Source: Thermopetrobacter sp. TC1 (GTDB lineage Bacteria; Pseudomonadota; Alphaproteobacteria; Rhizobiales; Aestuariivirgaceae). From it: DNA of 64,000 bases. The position numbers were made by a program, and so were the translations under genes. The notes beneath the pieces were generated by a model. That model saw nothing but the letters and a program-made list of their open reading frames with translations. It did not search any database and had not been told where the DNA came from. Within the stretch, counting starts at the first letter, position 1; each line of letters opens with the position of its first letter. This document shows positions 26,533 to 35,528 of the stretch, in pieces. Location: the NCBI RefSeq assembly GCF_000746275.1, contig NZ_KN050832.1:1488-65487 (forward strand). The letters are read 5' to 3'.

Positions 26533-27192
26533 TCAATCCTTGCTTTCCAGCCGGTCTTTCAGCGCGGCGAGCACGGCAAACGGCGAGGGCTTTTCTTCCA
26601 CAGCCTCTGAAGCTGCCCCCTCCCCCTCGCCGAGATCCCGGACGGGCAGGTCTTCCGTGCTGAACACAACCCGCTCCGTGCCCGGCTTCTTGGGCCAGGG
26701 ATCCAGCGCCAGCGCCAGGGACTCCGCCGCCAGCTCGCCGATGTCGATCACGTCGTTGACGATAATATCCGGCGCATCATCGGCGAAGGGGTCAATATCC
26801 TCCGCGCCCTTTTCCGCCTTCTGGGCCAAGGCGCCGTCCCGCGTGGCAAAACCGCGGGCGCTTGCATGCTCCGGCTTCATGTAGATGCGATCCACCGGCT
26901 CGGAGACCACGGCGGAGAAGATCTCCAGCGTGCGCACACACTCCTGATCCACCTCCGCCCGAAACGACCCGCGCACACGAATGCGCCCCTTCTTCCAGGG
27001 CATGAGCTCAAAATCCGCCTTGAGGCTGTGAATGGCGGGCAGGCCCATGCGTCTGGCCAGCGCAACGAGCTCTTCCGCATCCGCCTCGATGTGCTCGCGG
27101 GTGCCGTCCTTGCCGATCTTGTCGATTTCCACCGGACGGGAGAATTCCAGCGCAACGGCGCTTTCCTCTTCCCGATGCTTGTGTGAAGTCAT
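26533..27192 (-). CDS. DUF177 (YceD-like) family protein
   Basis: 219 residues with the DUF177 core: 'EFSRPVEIDKIGKDG' at the N-terminus, 'FELMPWKKGRIRVRGSFRAEVDQECVRTLEIFSAVV', and the C-terminal acidic segment 'DIGELAAESLALALDPWPKKP'. YceD-type proteins are linked in the literature to 23S rRNA accumulation; the bacterial Cys pair is reduced here to one Cys. It follows the CBP3 gene by 24 bases in the same operon. Its stop codon is inside the target duplication of the MITE at 26,529, so the insertion happened exactly at the gene's end without changing the protein. Confidence 0.82.
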   Translation of the reverse strand: MTSHKHREEESAVALEFSRPVEIDKIGKDGTREHIEADAEELVALARRMGLPAIHSLKADFELMPWKKGRIRVRGSFRAEVDQECVRTLEIFSAVVSEPVDRIYMKPEHASARGFATRDGALAQKAEKGAEDIDPFADDAPDIIVNDVIDIGELAAESLALALDPWPKKPGTERVVFSTEDLPVRDLGEGEGAASEAVEEKPSPFAVLAALKDRLESKD

Positions 27193-27216
27193 GATCGTTC
27201 CGATACGTTCATTCAG

Positions 27217-27792
27217 CTACTGGCAAAAGGCCCCGCCCTCGCTTTCGAAATCTTCAGGGGAGCAAAAGCGCACCTCCCCTTTCAGCAAGGTGCGCACATC
27301 CGTCTTTTCCAGCTGGTCATGACAGACCCGCACATAGGAGACGAGCCTGGCGAGAGCGGCCTCATCTGCGTTACCTCCATAGATATTGCGCATCAACGCC
27401 GCTTTCAATGCATCATCCTCTTCCGCTTCCATCGCACTGCGATAGGCAGCCAGCCGGCCATAGAAAGCCTCGGCCATCTTGCGCACGCGCCCGCCCACCG
27501 CCACATCAGAAACACCCATCTCCCGTAGGTTGTGATCCATGTCGAGAAACATCTCATCAAACAGCTCCTGCGCCAGCGCCGCCGCCTTCTCATCATTCTT
27601 GGCAAGGCGCAGCCGGTTGAGCACAAGGAACATGTGCAGGGTGATCATGTCGAACCGCCCTTCCACGGTATCCGGCACGCCCCAGTGCGCATAGAAGTGC
27701 GGCTGCCTCGCCTGTTCCACAATCCGCCGGTAAAGACGGCGCGGAACGGGATCAGTATCGAACATCCGCTTGAAAAAGCTCTTGAGCCCCAT
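27217..27792 (-). CDS. Ubiquinol-cytochrome c chaperone (CBP3 family)
   Basis: Assists assembly of cytochrome b into the bc1 complex (mitochondrial CBP3/UQCC1 homologue). The 191-residue protein matches the family: 'RRLYRRIVEQARQPHFYAHWGVPDTVEGRFDMITLHMFLVLNRL', 'AQELFDEMFLDMDHNLREMGVSDVAVGGRVRKMAEAFYGRLAAY'. It implies aerobic respiration through bc1. First gene of the CBP3-DUF177 operon, a pairing usual in alphaproteobacteria. Divergent from bamE. Confidence 0.9.
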   Translation of the reverse strand: MGLKSFFKRMFDTDPVPRRLYRRIVEQARQPHFYAHWGVPDTVEGRFDMITLHMFLVLNRLRLAKNDEKAAALAQELFDEMFLDMDHNLREMGVSDVAVGGRVRKMAEAFYGRLAAYRSAMEAEEDDALKAALMRNIYGGNADEAALARLVSYVRVCHDQLEKTDVRTLLKGEVRFCSPEDFESEGGAFCQ

Positions 27793-27925
27793 GCGATTTC
27801 ACGTCATCTCTTCATTGCCAAGCAACAGGGGTTTGAAACGCCGCGGCCCGCACAAGCCCTGCCCCGGCGTGTTTGCAGCAGTCATGCCCGTGCGGAACCA
27901 GAAGCGCAAGAAACAGGAGAGCCGA

Positions 27926-28375
27926 ATGTCCCACCGCTCCACCCGTCGCCGGATCCTCCTTCTGGGCGCTGGCGCCCTGCTGGCCGCCTGCACGCCCGAT
28001 GTGGTGCACCATGGCTATCTGCCGCGCAAGGGCGACTTTGAAAAAATCCATGAGGGCATGACCAAGGCGGAGGTCGAGGCCATTCTCGGCTCCCCTTCCA
28101 CCACCGCCACCGTCGATATCGACGGCGACAGCTATTATTACATCTCCTCGGTGACGAAACAGACCGCCTTTTTCAAGCCCGAGATCGTGGATCGCAAGGT
28201 CTTCGCCATCCGCTTTGACAGAGACGGCCGCGTGAAAAGCTTTGCCCTTTATGGCCTCGAGGACGGCCAGATCGTCAATATCTCCGACCGCACCACACCC
28301 ACGCCCGGCCGCGAAATGACCATTTTGCAGCAGCTCTTCTCCAATCTCACGGCCAGACCAAGCCTGGCCAAATGA
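27926..28375 (+). CDS. bamE: Outer-membrane assembly lipoprotein BamE (SmpA/OmlA)
   Basis: Lipoprotein subunit of the BAM beta-barrel assembly machine. 149 residues with a lipoprotein signal ('RILLLGAGALLAACTPD', lipobox LAAC), followed by 'GDFEKIHEGMTKAEVEAILGSPS', the SmpA/OmlA signature, and 'VFAIRFDRDGRVKSF'. The ATG has AGGAG six bases upstream. Standing alone opposite the CBP3 operon. Confidence 0.92.
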   Translation: MSHRSTRRRILLLGAGALLAACTPDVVHHGYLPRKGDFEKIHEGMTKAEVEAILGSPSTTATVDIDGDSYYYISSVTKQTAFFKPEIVDRKVFAIRFDRDGRVKSFALYGLEDGQIVNISDRTTPTPGREMTILQQLFSNLTARPSLAK

Positions 28376-28426
28376 TCCCTTCGGCCAGCGCCGTATGAGA
28401 AACACCTGCCCCATGTGACCCTCGCC

Positions 28427-29047
28427 ATGAATCCGGATTGGCTTGCCGCTTTCATCGCCTTCGCCTTCTCCACCGCCGGCTCGCCGGGGCCGAACAACAT
28501 GATGCTGGCCGCCTCCGGAGCCAATTTCGGCCTGCGCCGCTCCGTGTGGCACATTCTTGGCATTGTGCTCGGCTTTCCCGCCATGATCGCCGCCGTGGGC
28601 CTGGGCGCAGGCGAGGTGCTCACCCGCCTGCCCATTCTGCAAACCGGCCTGAAAATCGCCGGCAGCCTCTATCTGCTCTATCTCGCCTGGCGCATTGCCA
28701 CCGCCGCCCCCGCCGGGGCCGACACGCTGCAAGAGGATGAGCGGCGCTTGAGCCGACGCGCCCGTCCCCTGACCTTCTGGGAGGCCGCCGCCTTTCAGTG
28801 GGTCAACCCGAAGGCCTGGACCATGGTGATTGCCATGCTCGGCGTCTATGCCGGCCACAACGGATCTTATGTTCAGGATGTGCTGCTCATGGCCGGGCTG
28901 TTCATCGGCGTGGCCAGCATCTGCGCCACCGGCTGGGTGCTCATCGGCATGGCCGCCGCCCGCCTGCTCTCAAGGGAGCGCCTCGTCTGGTTCAACCGCC
29001 TCATGGCACTGTTGCTGGTCGCTTCCCTCGCGCTGGTCTGGACGTGA
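28427..29047 (+). CDS. LysE/RhtB-family amino-acid exporter
   Basis: Exports amino acids or similar small molecules. 206 residues with six hydrophobic segments and the LysE motif 'TAGSPGPNNMMLAASGANFGLRRSVWHILGI' near the N-terminus, here 'STAGSPGPNNMMLAASG', then 'AFQWVNPKAWTMVIAML'. The ATG is chosen over an in-frame GTG four codons earlier. Lies 51 bases after bamE on the same strand but is probably an independent gene. Confidence 0.88.
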   Translation: MNPDWLAAFIAFAFSTAGSPGPNNMMLAASGANFGLRRSVWHILGIVLGFPAMIAAVGLGAGEVLTRLPILQTGLKIAGSLYLLYLAWRIATAAPAGADTLQEDERRLSRRARPLTFWEAAAFQWVNPKAWTMVIAMLGVYAGHNGSYVQDVLLMAGLFIGVASICATGWVLIGMAAARLLSRERLVWFNRLMALLLVASLALVWT

Positions 29048-29121
29048 CACGGACCTTGAAGGATTTCGGCCAGCCTCAACCGCCTGAGCCAAACATGGCA
29101 GAGGAACAATAGACCCGCGTT

Positions 29122-29829
29122 TCACTCCTTGGCGGGTTCTTTGTCCTTCGCCTCTGCCTCTTCCGCCGGCACATGCCCCACGACATGCCCCCCCTCAACG
29201 ATGGGCACAAGACCGTCCGGATGGTCATGTCCTGGCAGCACCAGGCCGGCGGAGATCACCAGTTTCGCCGCATCCTCCACCGAGATGTCGAGAATCTGCA
29301 CCTCATCTCGGTGAACGAAGAAGAGAAAGCCGGATGTGGGGTTGGGCGTCGTCGGCATGAAGCAGGCCAGCATCGGGCTGCCTGGTGTGAGGCCCAGATC
29401 GCCGGAATCCAGCTCCCGCGCCACGAAAGCCACCACATAAACCCCCTTGCGCGGATATTCGATCAGCCCGACGCTCTTGAAATTGCGCGAGCCCTGCGAC
29501 AGGGCCGTGGCGAAAATCTGCTTGGTGCCGCGGTAGATGGAGCGCAGAACCGGCATGCGTTCCAAAATGCGCTCCCACCAGCTGATGATGGAGCGCCCGA
29601 CAAGGTTGGCCGTGAAAAAGCCGATCAGGGTGATGATCACCACCGTAAACAGCAGCCCCACCCCGGGCACGGTGAACGGCAGGTAGTGATCGGGATTGTA
29701 GATTTCCGGAATGAGGGGCTTCACCCAGCGGTCAAACAGCGAGACGAACCACCAGGCGATCCAGATGGTGATGGCGATCGGCGCCACCACAACCAGCCCT
29801 GTCAGGAAATAGCCTCTCAGCCGCCCCAT
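29122..29829 (-). CDS. DUF502 family membrane protein
   Basis: 235 residues with two N-terminal helices ('YFLTGLVVVAPIAITIWIAWWFV', 'GVGLLFTVVIITLIGFFTANLVG') and the family core 'RMPVLRSIYRGTKQIFATAL' and 'RKGVYVVAFVARELDSGD', followed by 'CFMPTTPNPTSGFLFFVHRDEV'. DUF502 proteins have no settled function; plant relatives are COV/LCV. The C-terminus is a charged tail. GGAG is 10 bases before the ATG. Confidence 0.88.
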   Translation of the reverse strand: MGRLRGYFLTGLVVVAPIAITIWIAWWFVSLFDRWVKPLIPEIYNPDHYLPFTVPGVGLLFTVVIITLIGFFTANLVGRSIISWWERILERMPVLRSIYRGTKQIFATALSQGSRNFKSVGLIEYPRKGVYVVAFVARELDSGDLGLTPGSPMLACFMPTTPNPTSGFLFFVHRDEVQILDISVEDAAKLVISAGLVLPGHDHPDGLVPIVEGGHVVGHVPAEEAEAKDKEPAKE

Positions 29830-30180
29830 GGCCGCCCTTCTCCACCGTCATCCGATCCGGAAAGATCAAGGCTGGCCGTCTTCGCCCACCCTCCTGAAAA
29901 AACCAACGCCCTACGCAATAAACAGGAATATCAGCCAGCCGTCCCATGGCATTAGAACCAAACCGCGGCGCATTGCAAGCAAAAGCGCAAATGGCAAATG
30001 TTGATGGCGCAAAAAAGACGAAAGGTCGCGCCGGCTGCCAATCCCGGGCGACCTTCCGTCCTCCGGCGGGTTCAGGCCAGGATGCAAACCCATATCCCTG
30101 TCAGCCCTCTCCCCGCCCCCATGTATGGTCAAGATTACTGACGACCCTCCGTTAGGCTTCGCAATGTCGCAATCTGCGCC
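29830..30180. other. Intergenic region with a terminator-like hairpin
   Basis: About 350 bases without a gene. A hairpin (30,022-30,055; AAGGTCGC with GCGACCTT) is followed on the minus strand, after a few bases, by TTTTTTG. It may end the TPR-SPOR transcript. Confidence 0.5.
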
Positions 30181-31635
30181 TCACGATCCCGCTTTTGTTA
30201 CCAGACAGTTCACTCTGGAGCGCTTCAGCCGCTTGCACAGCCTTAAAGGCAGACGCCGATTGTCGTAGCCCACCAGGCGCAGACGATAGTAGGTGCCGCG
30301 GCCGGCGATCTCCGCCTTCATCACCACGGGCTTTGCCCCCTTCACGATTTGCTTCACGCGGCGCTGCAGCTTCTTCCAGTGGTTCCAGGCCGCCGCCTCG
30401 CTCTTCTGGGAAGAGAGCTGAATGGCCCAACCTGTCAGGACCGGCTGTGCCGCCTCCTCCGCCACGGCCGCTTTCGGCAGCGAGACGGACGCACTCTTCA
30501 TGCCTGCCGGCGCCGATTCGATATTCTGATGCACCGCCGGCGCACTCACCGGGGTAACGGTAATGGTCGCCGCATTTTTCATCCCCAGCGCTTTGGCCGT
30601 CTGCCCTTTCACGGCCTTGTCCGTGGCCGTTTCCTCAACGCGGGCAACCTTCTGCGGGGACTTCGATGCACGCGCATCCGCCTGCCTGGCCTCTTTCGCC
30701 TTCACTGGCGTGATGCTCGCCACCATCAGCGCCCTGTCCGCCGCCGGGCTGCGCCGTTTCACAGCCGGCGCCGAGGGTTCAGACGCACCGGCCGCAGCAG
30801 GCGCCACCGGCTGCGGACGTGCCCGCCGCCGCAAGTTGGTTTCGGCATTGCCGGCAAGCTGCGCAATCCGCCGCGCCGTTGCCGAGCCCGCCGTCACCGC
30901 CCTTCCGCCGGCGCCGAGATCGGCAAGGCGCACGCCATCCTCCTTCAGAAGCTGTGCTAAGCGCGTGCGCGCAGGAGCAAAATCCGGCTTCTCCTGCAGC
31001 GCGGCCTGCAAGGCGGCCTGCGCCTTCTGCCGCTCATCCAGCGCGAGATTCACAAGCGCCAGCCCGTAATGCACCAGATGCGGCTGCGGATGCCCGTATT
31101 TCAGCGCTTTTTCAAAATCGGCCCGGGCAAAGACATTCTGCCCGAAACGGAACAGCACCGTCGCCCGCGAATAGTAGGCTTGCGCGAAATGCGGATCGAG
31201 ATAGATCGCGGAGGTGAAATCCTCTGCCGCCCGCGCCGGCTTGCCAAGCGCCCGCCAGGCAAGGCCGCGGTTGTAAAGCGCCACTGCCCGCGTGCGTGCC
31301 GATAAGGCATCGATGGCAAGCGCGGCATCATAATCCCGCACCGCTTCCTGAAGCCGCTTGAGCTTCTGCCGCGCCAGCGCCCGGTTCACCAGCGCCCGCG
31401 CCAGCGTCTCAGGATCCAGCGTGCGGCTCTCGATCGCCTGTGTCAGCAGCTCCTCCGCCCTTTTGGCCTTGCCGGCCTTGAGGGCATCCAGCCCCTGAAC
31501 CACCTGCAGATTGGCCGCCGAGACGGTGGCCGAAACCTTGCCTTTGGGCTGCGCCTGGGCCAGGGCCGCTCCCCCGGCGAGCAGCGCGACCATGGACACG
31601 ATGACGAACTGACGGCAAGCGCGGAACGACTTCAT
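30181..31635 (-). CDS. Exported TPR protein with C-terminal SPOR domain
   Basis: 484 residues. A signal peptide ('FVIVSMVALLAGGAALAQAQ') is followed by TPR repeats (about 45-235: 'ARALVNRALARQKLKRLQEAVRDYDAAL', 'ALYNRGLAWRALGKPARAAEDFTSAIYLDP'), a disordered Ala/Pro/Lys linker and a SPOR domain ('GWAIQLSSQKSEAAAWNHWKKLQRRV', ending 'RLRLVGYDNRRLPLRLCKRLKRSRVNCLV'). SPOR domains bind denuded peptidoglycan, so a cell-wall or division-site role is likely. Start ATG is followed by a normal signal. Monocistronic. Confidence 0.85.
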   Translation of the reverse strand: MKSFRACRQFVIVSMVALLAGGAALAQAQPKGKVSATVSAANLQVVQGLDALKAGKAKRAEELLTQAIESRTLDPETLARALVNRALARQKLKRLQEAVRDYDAALAIDALSARTRAVALYNRGLAWRALGKPARAAEDFTSAIYLDPHFAQAYYSRATVLFRFGQNVFARADFEKALKYGHPQPHLVHYGLALVNLALDERQKAQAALQAALQEKPDFAPARTRLAQLLKEDGVRLADLGAGGRAVTAGSATARRIAQLAGNAETNLRRRARPQPVAPAAAGASEPSAPAVKRRSPAADRALMVASITPVKAKEARQADARASKSPQKVARVEETATDKAVKGQTAKALGMKNAATITVTPVSAPAVHQNIESAPAGMKSASVSLPKAAVAEEAAQPVLTGWAIQLSSQKSEAAAWNHWKKLQRRVKQIVKGAKPVVMKAEIAGRGTYYRLRLVGYDNRRLPLRLCKRLKRSRVNCLVTKAGS

Positions 31636-32052
31636 GACAAACTCACCAACCCACTGACGAAAACACCCAACCGGTCTTGGTTCACGAATGATGAAAGCAC
31701 GCGGTTAAAGCCGCGTTTAGCGAAGGTGAACGCGGGCTGGCGAAAGTGCTTCACTTCGGGACAGGGTGAAAAACGGATCACCCGGCATACTACACGACAC
31801 CCCCATCGTCATACCGGCGAAAGCCGGTATCTCAGGCCATTGACTCATGCGTTTGTGGCCCGAGACCCCGGCTTTCGCCGGGGTGACGAGAAAGATGGAA
31901 ACAGTGTGTCGTGTAGTGTGATCACCCGGTCAGGAAAACGTTAACCATATGCTCACACAAAGCCGCGAAGAATGAAGCGGAAACCGTGATCTTCCGGGCC
32001 CGCCCATGGCCGCATCAGGCTTGTCAACACTTGAGATTAAGGCATCGACATC
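31636..32052. other. Intergenic region carrying a solo MITE
   Basis: 417 bases between divergent TPR-SPOR and O-antigen-ligase-like genes; apart from the MITE described separately I see no gene. Confidence 0.5.
31786..31920 (+). mobile_element. MITE of family A (copy 4), complete and uninterrupted
   Basis: The reference copy: 135 bp, TIRs CATACTACACGACAC and GTGTCGTGTAGTGTG (14 of 15 match). Perfect 9-bp direct repeats ATCACCCGG flank it (31,777-31,785 and 31,921-31,929). Internally it has two hairpins, ATACCGGCGAAAGCCGGTAT and CCCCGGCTTTCGCCGGGG, which can also pair with each other. Confidence 0.9.
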
Positions 32053-33315
32053 ATGCGCAGGCCACCGTCAGCGACCGCAAAAGCCCCCCGCGCCGGTCTT
32101 TCCGGCATCGCGCTTGATCATGTGCAGATCGCCGCGCTGTGGATCCTCGTGGCCTCGGGCTGGCTGGTGGTCATTGAGCCTGCGCCCTATGAGATGCTTT
32201 TTGCCTTAACACTCATCATCTTCCTGCCCGCGGGCCTTCTCGTTACGCCGCATGCCGCGCCGCTCATCCTTTTCCTTGCCCTGTTCAACATCGGCGGCTT
32301 TATGAGCGCCATGCAGGTGGAGCATGAAACAAAAAGGGCGGTGACCTTCGTGCTGGTCTCCGCCTACATGGCCGTCAATGCCATATTCTACGCCTTCGCC
32401 ACCGCGCGCGATCCCATGCGCATCGTGCCTGTCATCCGCAATGCCTGGGTCTTCGCCGCCGTCATCGCCGCCATCAACGGCATCATCGGCTATTTCGACA
32501 TCTTCGGCATGGGCGCGAAATGGGCGCCCATCGGCCGCGCCCAGGGCACGTTCAAGGATCCCAACGTGCTCTCCACCTTCCTTGTGGCGCCCGCCATCTT
32601 CCTCATTCAGGACTTCATGCTGAAGAAGGTCCGCCACCGCATCATTGCCGCCGTTGCCCTGCTGATCATCGGCGTTGCCCTCTTCCTGGCCTTCTCCCGC
32701 GGCGCCTGGGTGGTGTTCACCGGATCGGTGATCCTGCTTGCCGGCATTACCTTTCTCACCACGCCCTCCTGGCCCCTGCGCTCGCGCATACTCATCTACA
32801 CCATCTTCGGCATCATCATCGCCGTGGCCCTGCTTGCCTTTCTGCTTTCCCTGCCCAGCGTGCGCAGCATGCTGCAGGAGCGCCTTGCCCTGCTGCAGCC
32901 CTATGATTCGGGCGAGACCGGCCGCTTTGCCAATCAGGTGCGCTCCATTCCGTATCTCATCGCAAGCCCCTTGGGCTTCGGCCCTTATCAGTTCGCCCGC
33001 ATCTTCGGGCAGGATCCGCACAACGTTTATATCAACGCCTTTGCCGCCTATGGCTGGCTCGGCGGCTTCTCCTACCTGCTGCTCATCATCGGCACAATCT
33101 ATGCCGGCATGCGCGCCGTACTCATAGACACCCCCTGGCGCCATCACGCCATCGCCTTTTTCGCCCCCCTGTTCATGATCATCCTGCAGGGCATTCAGAT
33201 CGATACCGATCACTGGCGGCATTTCTATCTGCTGCTGGGCGTGGTCTGGGGCCTGTTTGCGGCATCGGACCTGGCCCGCCTGCGCGCCCTCACCGGCCCG
33301 CGCCCGCAAACGTAA
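32053..33315 (+). CDS. O-antigen ligase/polymerase-like membrane protein
   Basis: 420 residues with about eleven hydrophobic segments and the Wzy_C/O-antigen-ligase features: 'GTFKDPNVLSTFLVAP' and a large periplasmic loop 'GFGPYQFARIFGQDPHNVYINAFAAYGWLGG', with the typical 'xPHNxYL/IxxxxxxG' motif. The function is probably attachment or polymerisation of a surface glycan; the substrate cannot be told. No sugar-transferase genes flank it. Start ATG directly downstream of a MITE-containing spacer. Confidence 0.82.
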   Translation: MRRPPSATAKAPRAGLSGIALDHVQIAALWILVASGWLVVIEPAPYEMLFALTLIIFLPAGLLVTPHAAPLILFLALFNIGGFMSAMQVEHETKRAVTFVLVSAYMAVNAIFYAFATARDPMRIVPVIRNAWVFAAVIAAINGIIGYFDIFGMGAKWAPIGRAQGTFKDPNVLSTFLVAPAIFLIQDFMLKKVRHRIIAAVALLIIGVALFLAFSRGAWVVFTGSVILLAGITFLTTPSWPLRSRILIYTIFGIIIAVALLAFLLSLPSVRSMLQERLALLQPYDSGETGRFANQVRSIPYLIASPLGFGPYQFARIFGQDPHNVYINAFAAYGWLGGFSYLLLIIGTIYAGMRAVLIDTPWRHHAIAFFAPLFMIILQGIQIDTDHWRHFYLLLGVVWGLFAASDLARLRALTGPRPQT

Positions 33316-33425
33316 ACTGACAGAATTCCGCAAGAGAAAAGCACCATCCCTTGCGGCGCAAACGCCAACAAGGCAGCATCGCGAACAGGCTGGAAGAAAA
33401 CGGCAAAAAGGGCTTGGGGAAGGAA

Positions 33426-33502
33426 TGGTCGGAGCGGCCGGATTTGAACCGGCGACCCCCACACCCCCAGTGTGGTGCGCTACCGGGCTGCGCTACGCTC
33501 CG
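33426..33502 (-). tRNA. tRNA-Pro (GGG)
   Basis: 77 nucleotides including an encoded CCA. Acceptor stem CGGAGCG pairs with CGCTCCG. The anticodon loop CTGGGGG, between stem CCACA and TGTGG, gives anticodon GGG. The T-loop TTCAAAT is in its place. Confidence 0.95.
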
Positions 33503-33656
33503 AACAACCAAACGAACCACCGGCCGCTCATGGGCGGGCTCGTGTTCTGGCCTGCGCTATAGCACCAAGTGCCGCGGCATGAAAGAGGCAATCCCGCTTT
33601 TTTGCCGGCATGGCCGCGAAATTCGCCCTCTTAAGCGGCCTGCCGGCCGGTCAGCG

Positions 33657-35279
33657 TCACTTCTTCTTGGCGATCCACAGGGCGATGAAACGCGGTTCAT
33701 AACCGGCCGCCTTGCGCAACACCAGCATCTCCAGCGCCTTGCGCCCCTTGTCGCGATAGGCCTTGATGCGCTTTTCGATATCGGCAGGCTTGGTCACCGG
33801 CCGCCCTCCGGCCTCGGTGATGACATCGCCGCGCTCAAGCCCCTTCTTCTCCGCATCACTGCCCGGCGTGACCGAAAGAACCACCACGCCCTTGCCCACT
33901 TCCGCCGGAATGTCGAAGGTCTTGCGCAAAGAGTCGGTAAGAGGCGAAAGACGCATGCCCAGAAGGTCCATGGTCTGGGCGCGGGCCTTGCGCTTTTCGG
34001 CCTGGGCCTTCATCAGCTTCTCGCCTTCCTCCAGCCGGCCGAGCACCACCGTCAGCTCAAGCGGCCGCCCGTCGCGCAGCACCTTCACCTTCACCTTCGC
34101 CCCCACCGGCGATTCGGCCACCAGACGCGGCAGATCGCGCATGCGCTTCACCTCAACGCCATTGAAGGCAATGATCACATCCCGCGGCTTGATCCCGGCC
34201 TTGTCAGCGGGGCTGCCCTTGGTCACCTCCGCCACCAGCGCCCCCTTCGGCTCCTTCAGCCCTAAGCCCGCAGCCAGATCTTCGGTGATGCTCTGAATGC
34301 GCACACCCAGCCAGCCGCGCCGCGTCTCGCCATATTTCACCAGCTGCGCCACGACTTTTCGCGCAAGATTGGACGGAATGGAAAAGCCAATCCCCACCGA
34401 GCCGCCGGAAGGCGAGAGAATGGCGGAGTTCACGCCGATCACCTCGCCCTTCATGTTGAACAGCGGCCCGCCGGAATTGCCCTTGTTGATGGGCGCGTCC
34501 GTCTGGATGAAGTCGTCATAGGGGCCGGCGTTGATGTCGCGATTGCGGGCGGAAATGATGCCCATGGTCACCGAGCCGCCCAGCCCGAAGGGATTGCCGA
34601 TGGCCAAAACCCAGTCGCCCACCTCCGCCTTGTCGGAATCGCCAAAGACCACATAGGGAAGTGGCTTCTCCGGCTTCACCTGCAGCACGGCGAGATCGGT
34701 CTTGGGATCGCGCCCGCGCAAGGTCGCCTTCAGGCGGGTGCCGTCCTGCAGAACCACATAGATCTCATCGGCGCCGGCCACGACATGATTGTTGGTGACC
34801 ACAATTCCGGACGGATCAATGATGAAACCGGAGCCCAGCGCCGTCGGCCGCCGCTTGGCATGCGGCGGCAGGCGCTTCTTGCCGTTTCTTTTCTCGAAGA
34901 ACTTCCTGAACTTGTCGGAAAAGGGCCCGGGCATGCCATGCGGCGAGGAGAACGCACGCGTCTTGCGCGCGGTGGAAATGTTCACCACTGCCTTGACCAG
35001 CGTCTTGGCCAGCGGCGCAACCGAGCGGGGCGGCACGAAGTCCTTCACATAGGCGCTCTGCGGTGGCTGCGTCACGTCTGCGCCCTGCATCAGGCCGGCG
35101 GCCGTGGTCTTCATCCCGTCCGGCGCCGGCATCTCCTGCGCCTGATCGGCCCGGGCGAGCACAACCGCGCCCCGTGATGCATCAGGCGGTTCCGCCCGGG
35201 CGGCGACAATGCCCGCCGCCGTGATCAGCACCGCCCCCAGAACCCGGCAAAAGGACGACCACCCGCTCATAGCCATCAT
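33657..35279 (-). CDS. DegP/Do-family periplasmic serine endoprotease
   Basis: HtrA-type protease/chaperone for damaged envelope proteins. 540 residues: signal peptide ('VLGAVLITAAGIVAARA'), trypsin-like domain with His165 ('GIVVTNNHVVAG'), Asp195 ('DPKTDLAVLQ') and Ser269 ('INKGNSGGPLFNM'), then two PDZ domains ('GWLGVRIQSITEDLAAGL' and 'KGVVVLSVTPGSDAEKKGLERGDVI'). The start ATG follows GGGAG by five bases. The gene lies downstream of DUF2065 and hflCK, the usual alphaproteobacterial hflK-hflC-DUF2065-degP order, and is probably cotranscribed. Confidence 0.95.
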   Translation of the reverse strand: MMAMSGWSSFCRVLGAVLITAAGIVAARAEPPDASRGAVVLARADQAQEMPAPDGMKTTAAGLMQGADVTQPPQSAYVKDFVPPRSVAPLAKTLVKAVVNISTARKTRAFSSPHGMPGPFSDKFRKFFEKRNGKKRLPPHAKRRPTALGSGFIIDPSGIVVTNNHVVAGADEIYVVLQDGTRLKATLRGRDPKTDLAVLQVKPEKPLPYVVFGDSDKAEVGDWVLAIGNPFGLGGSVTMGIISARNRDINAGPYDDFIQTDAPINKGNSGGPLFNMKGEVIGVNSAILSPSGGSVGIGFSIPSNLARKVVAQLVKYGETRRGWLGVRIQSITEDLAAGLGLKEPKGALVAEVTKGSPADKAGIKPRDVIIAFNGVEVKRMRDLPRLVAESPVGAKVKVKVLRDGRPLELTVVLGRLEEGEKLMKAQAEKRKARAQTMDLLGMRLSPLTDSLRKTFDIPAEVGKGVVVLSVTPGSDAEKKGLERGDVITEAGGRPVTKPADIEKRIKAYRDKGRKALEMLVLRKAAGYEPRFIALWIAKKK

Positions 35280-35302
35280 GCGCACTCCCAAAGCTTGCAG
35301 GT

Positions 35303-35503
35303 TCAGCCCGCGGCGATCACGCGGGCGATGTAGAGCACAAGAAGGCCCGTGCCCACGGCGAACAGGCCTCCCGCTCTGAGTGTATCATCATCCATCTGCG
35401 CCACCAATGCCGCCATGCGCTTCAGATGCTGCGGCGCGGCGGCATAGAGGATGCCTTCAAAAAGCAGGGCAAACCCCAGTCCGCCAATGGCCATGGCCAG
35501 CAT
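35303..35503 (-). CDS. DUF2065 family small membrane protein
   Basis: 66 residues, two hydrophobic helices ('AMAIGGLGFALLFEGILYAA', 'GGLFAVGTGLLVLYIARVI') joined by 'PQHLKRMAALVAQM', as in DUF2065. The start ATG has GGAGGAAAG upstream; the longer open frame upstream overlaps hflC and is not needed. Lies between hflC and the protease gene, its usual place. Confidence 0.88.
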   Translation of the reverse strand: MLAMAIGGLGFALLFEGILYAAAPQHLKRMAALVAQMDDDTLRAGGLFAVGTGLLVLYIARVIAAG

Positions 35504-35528
35504 GGTCTTTCCTCCCCAAGCGAGTGGT

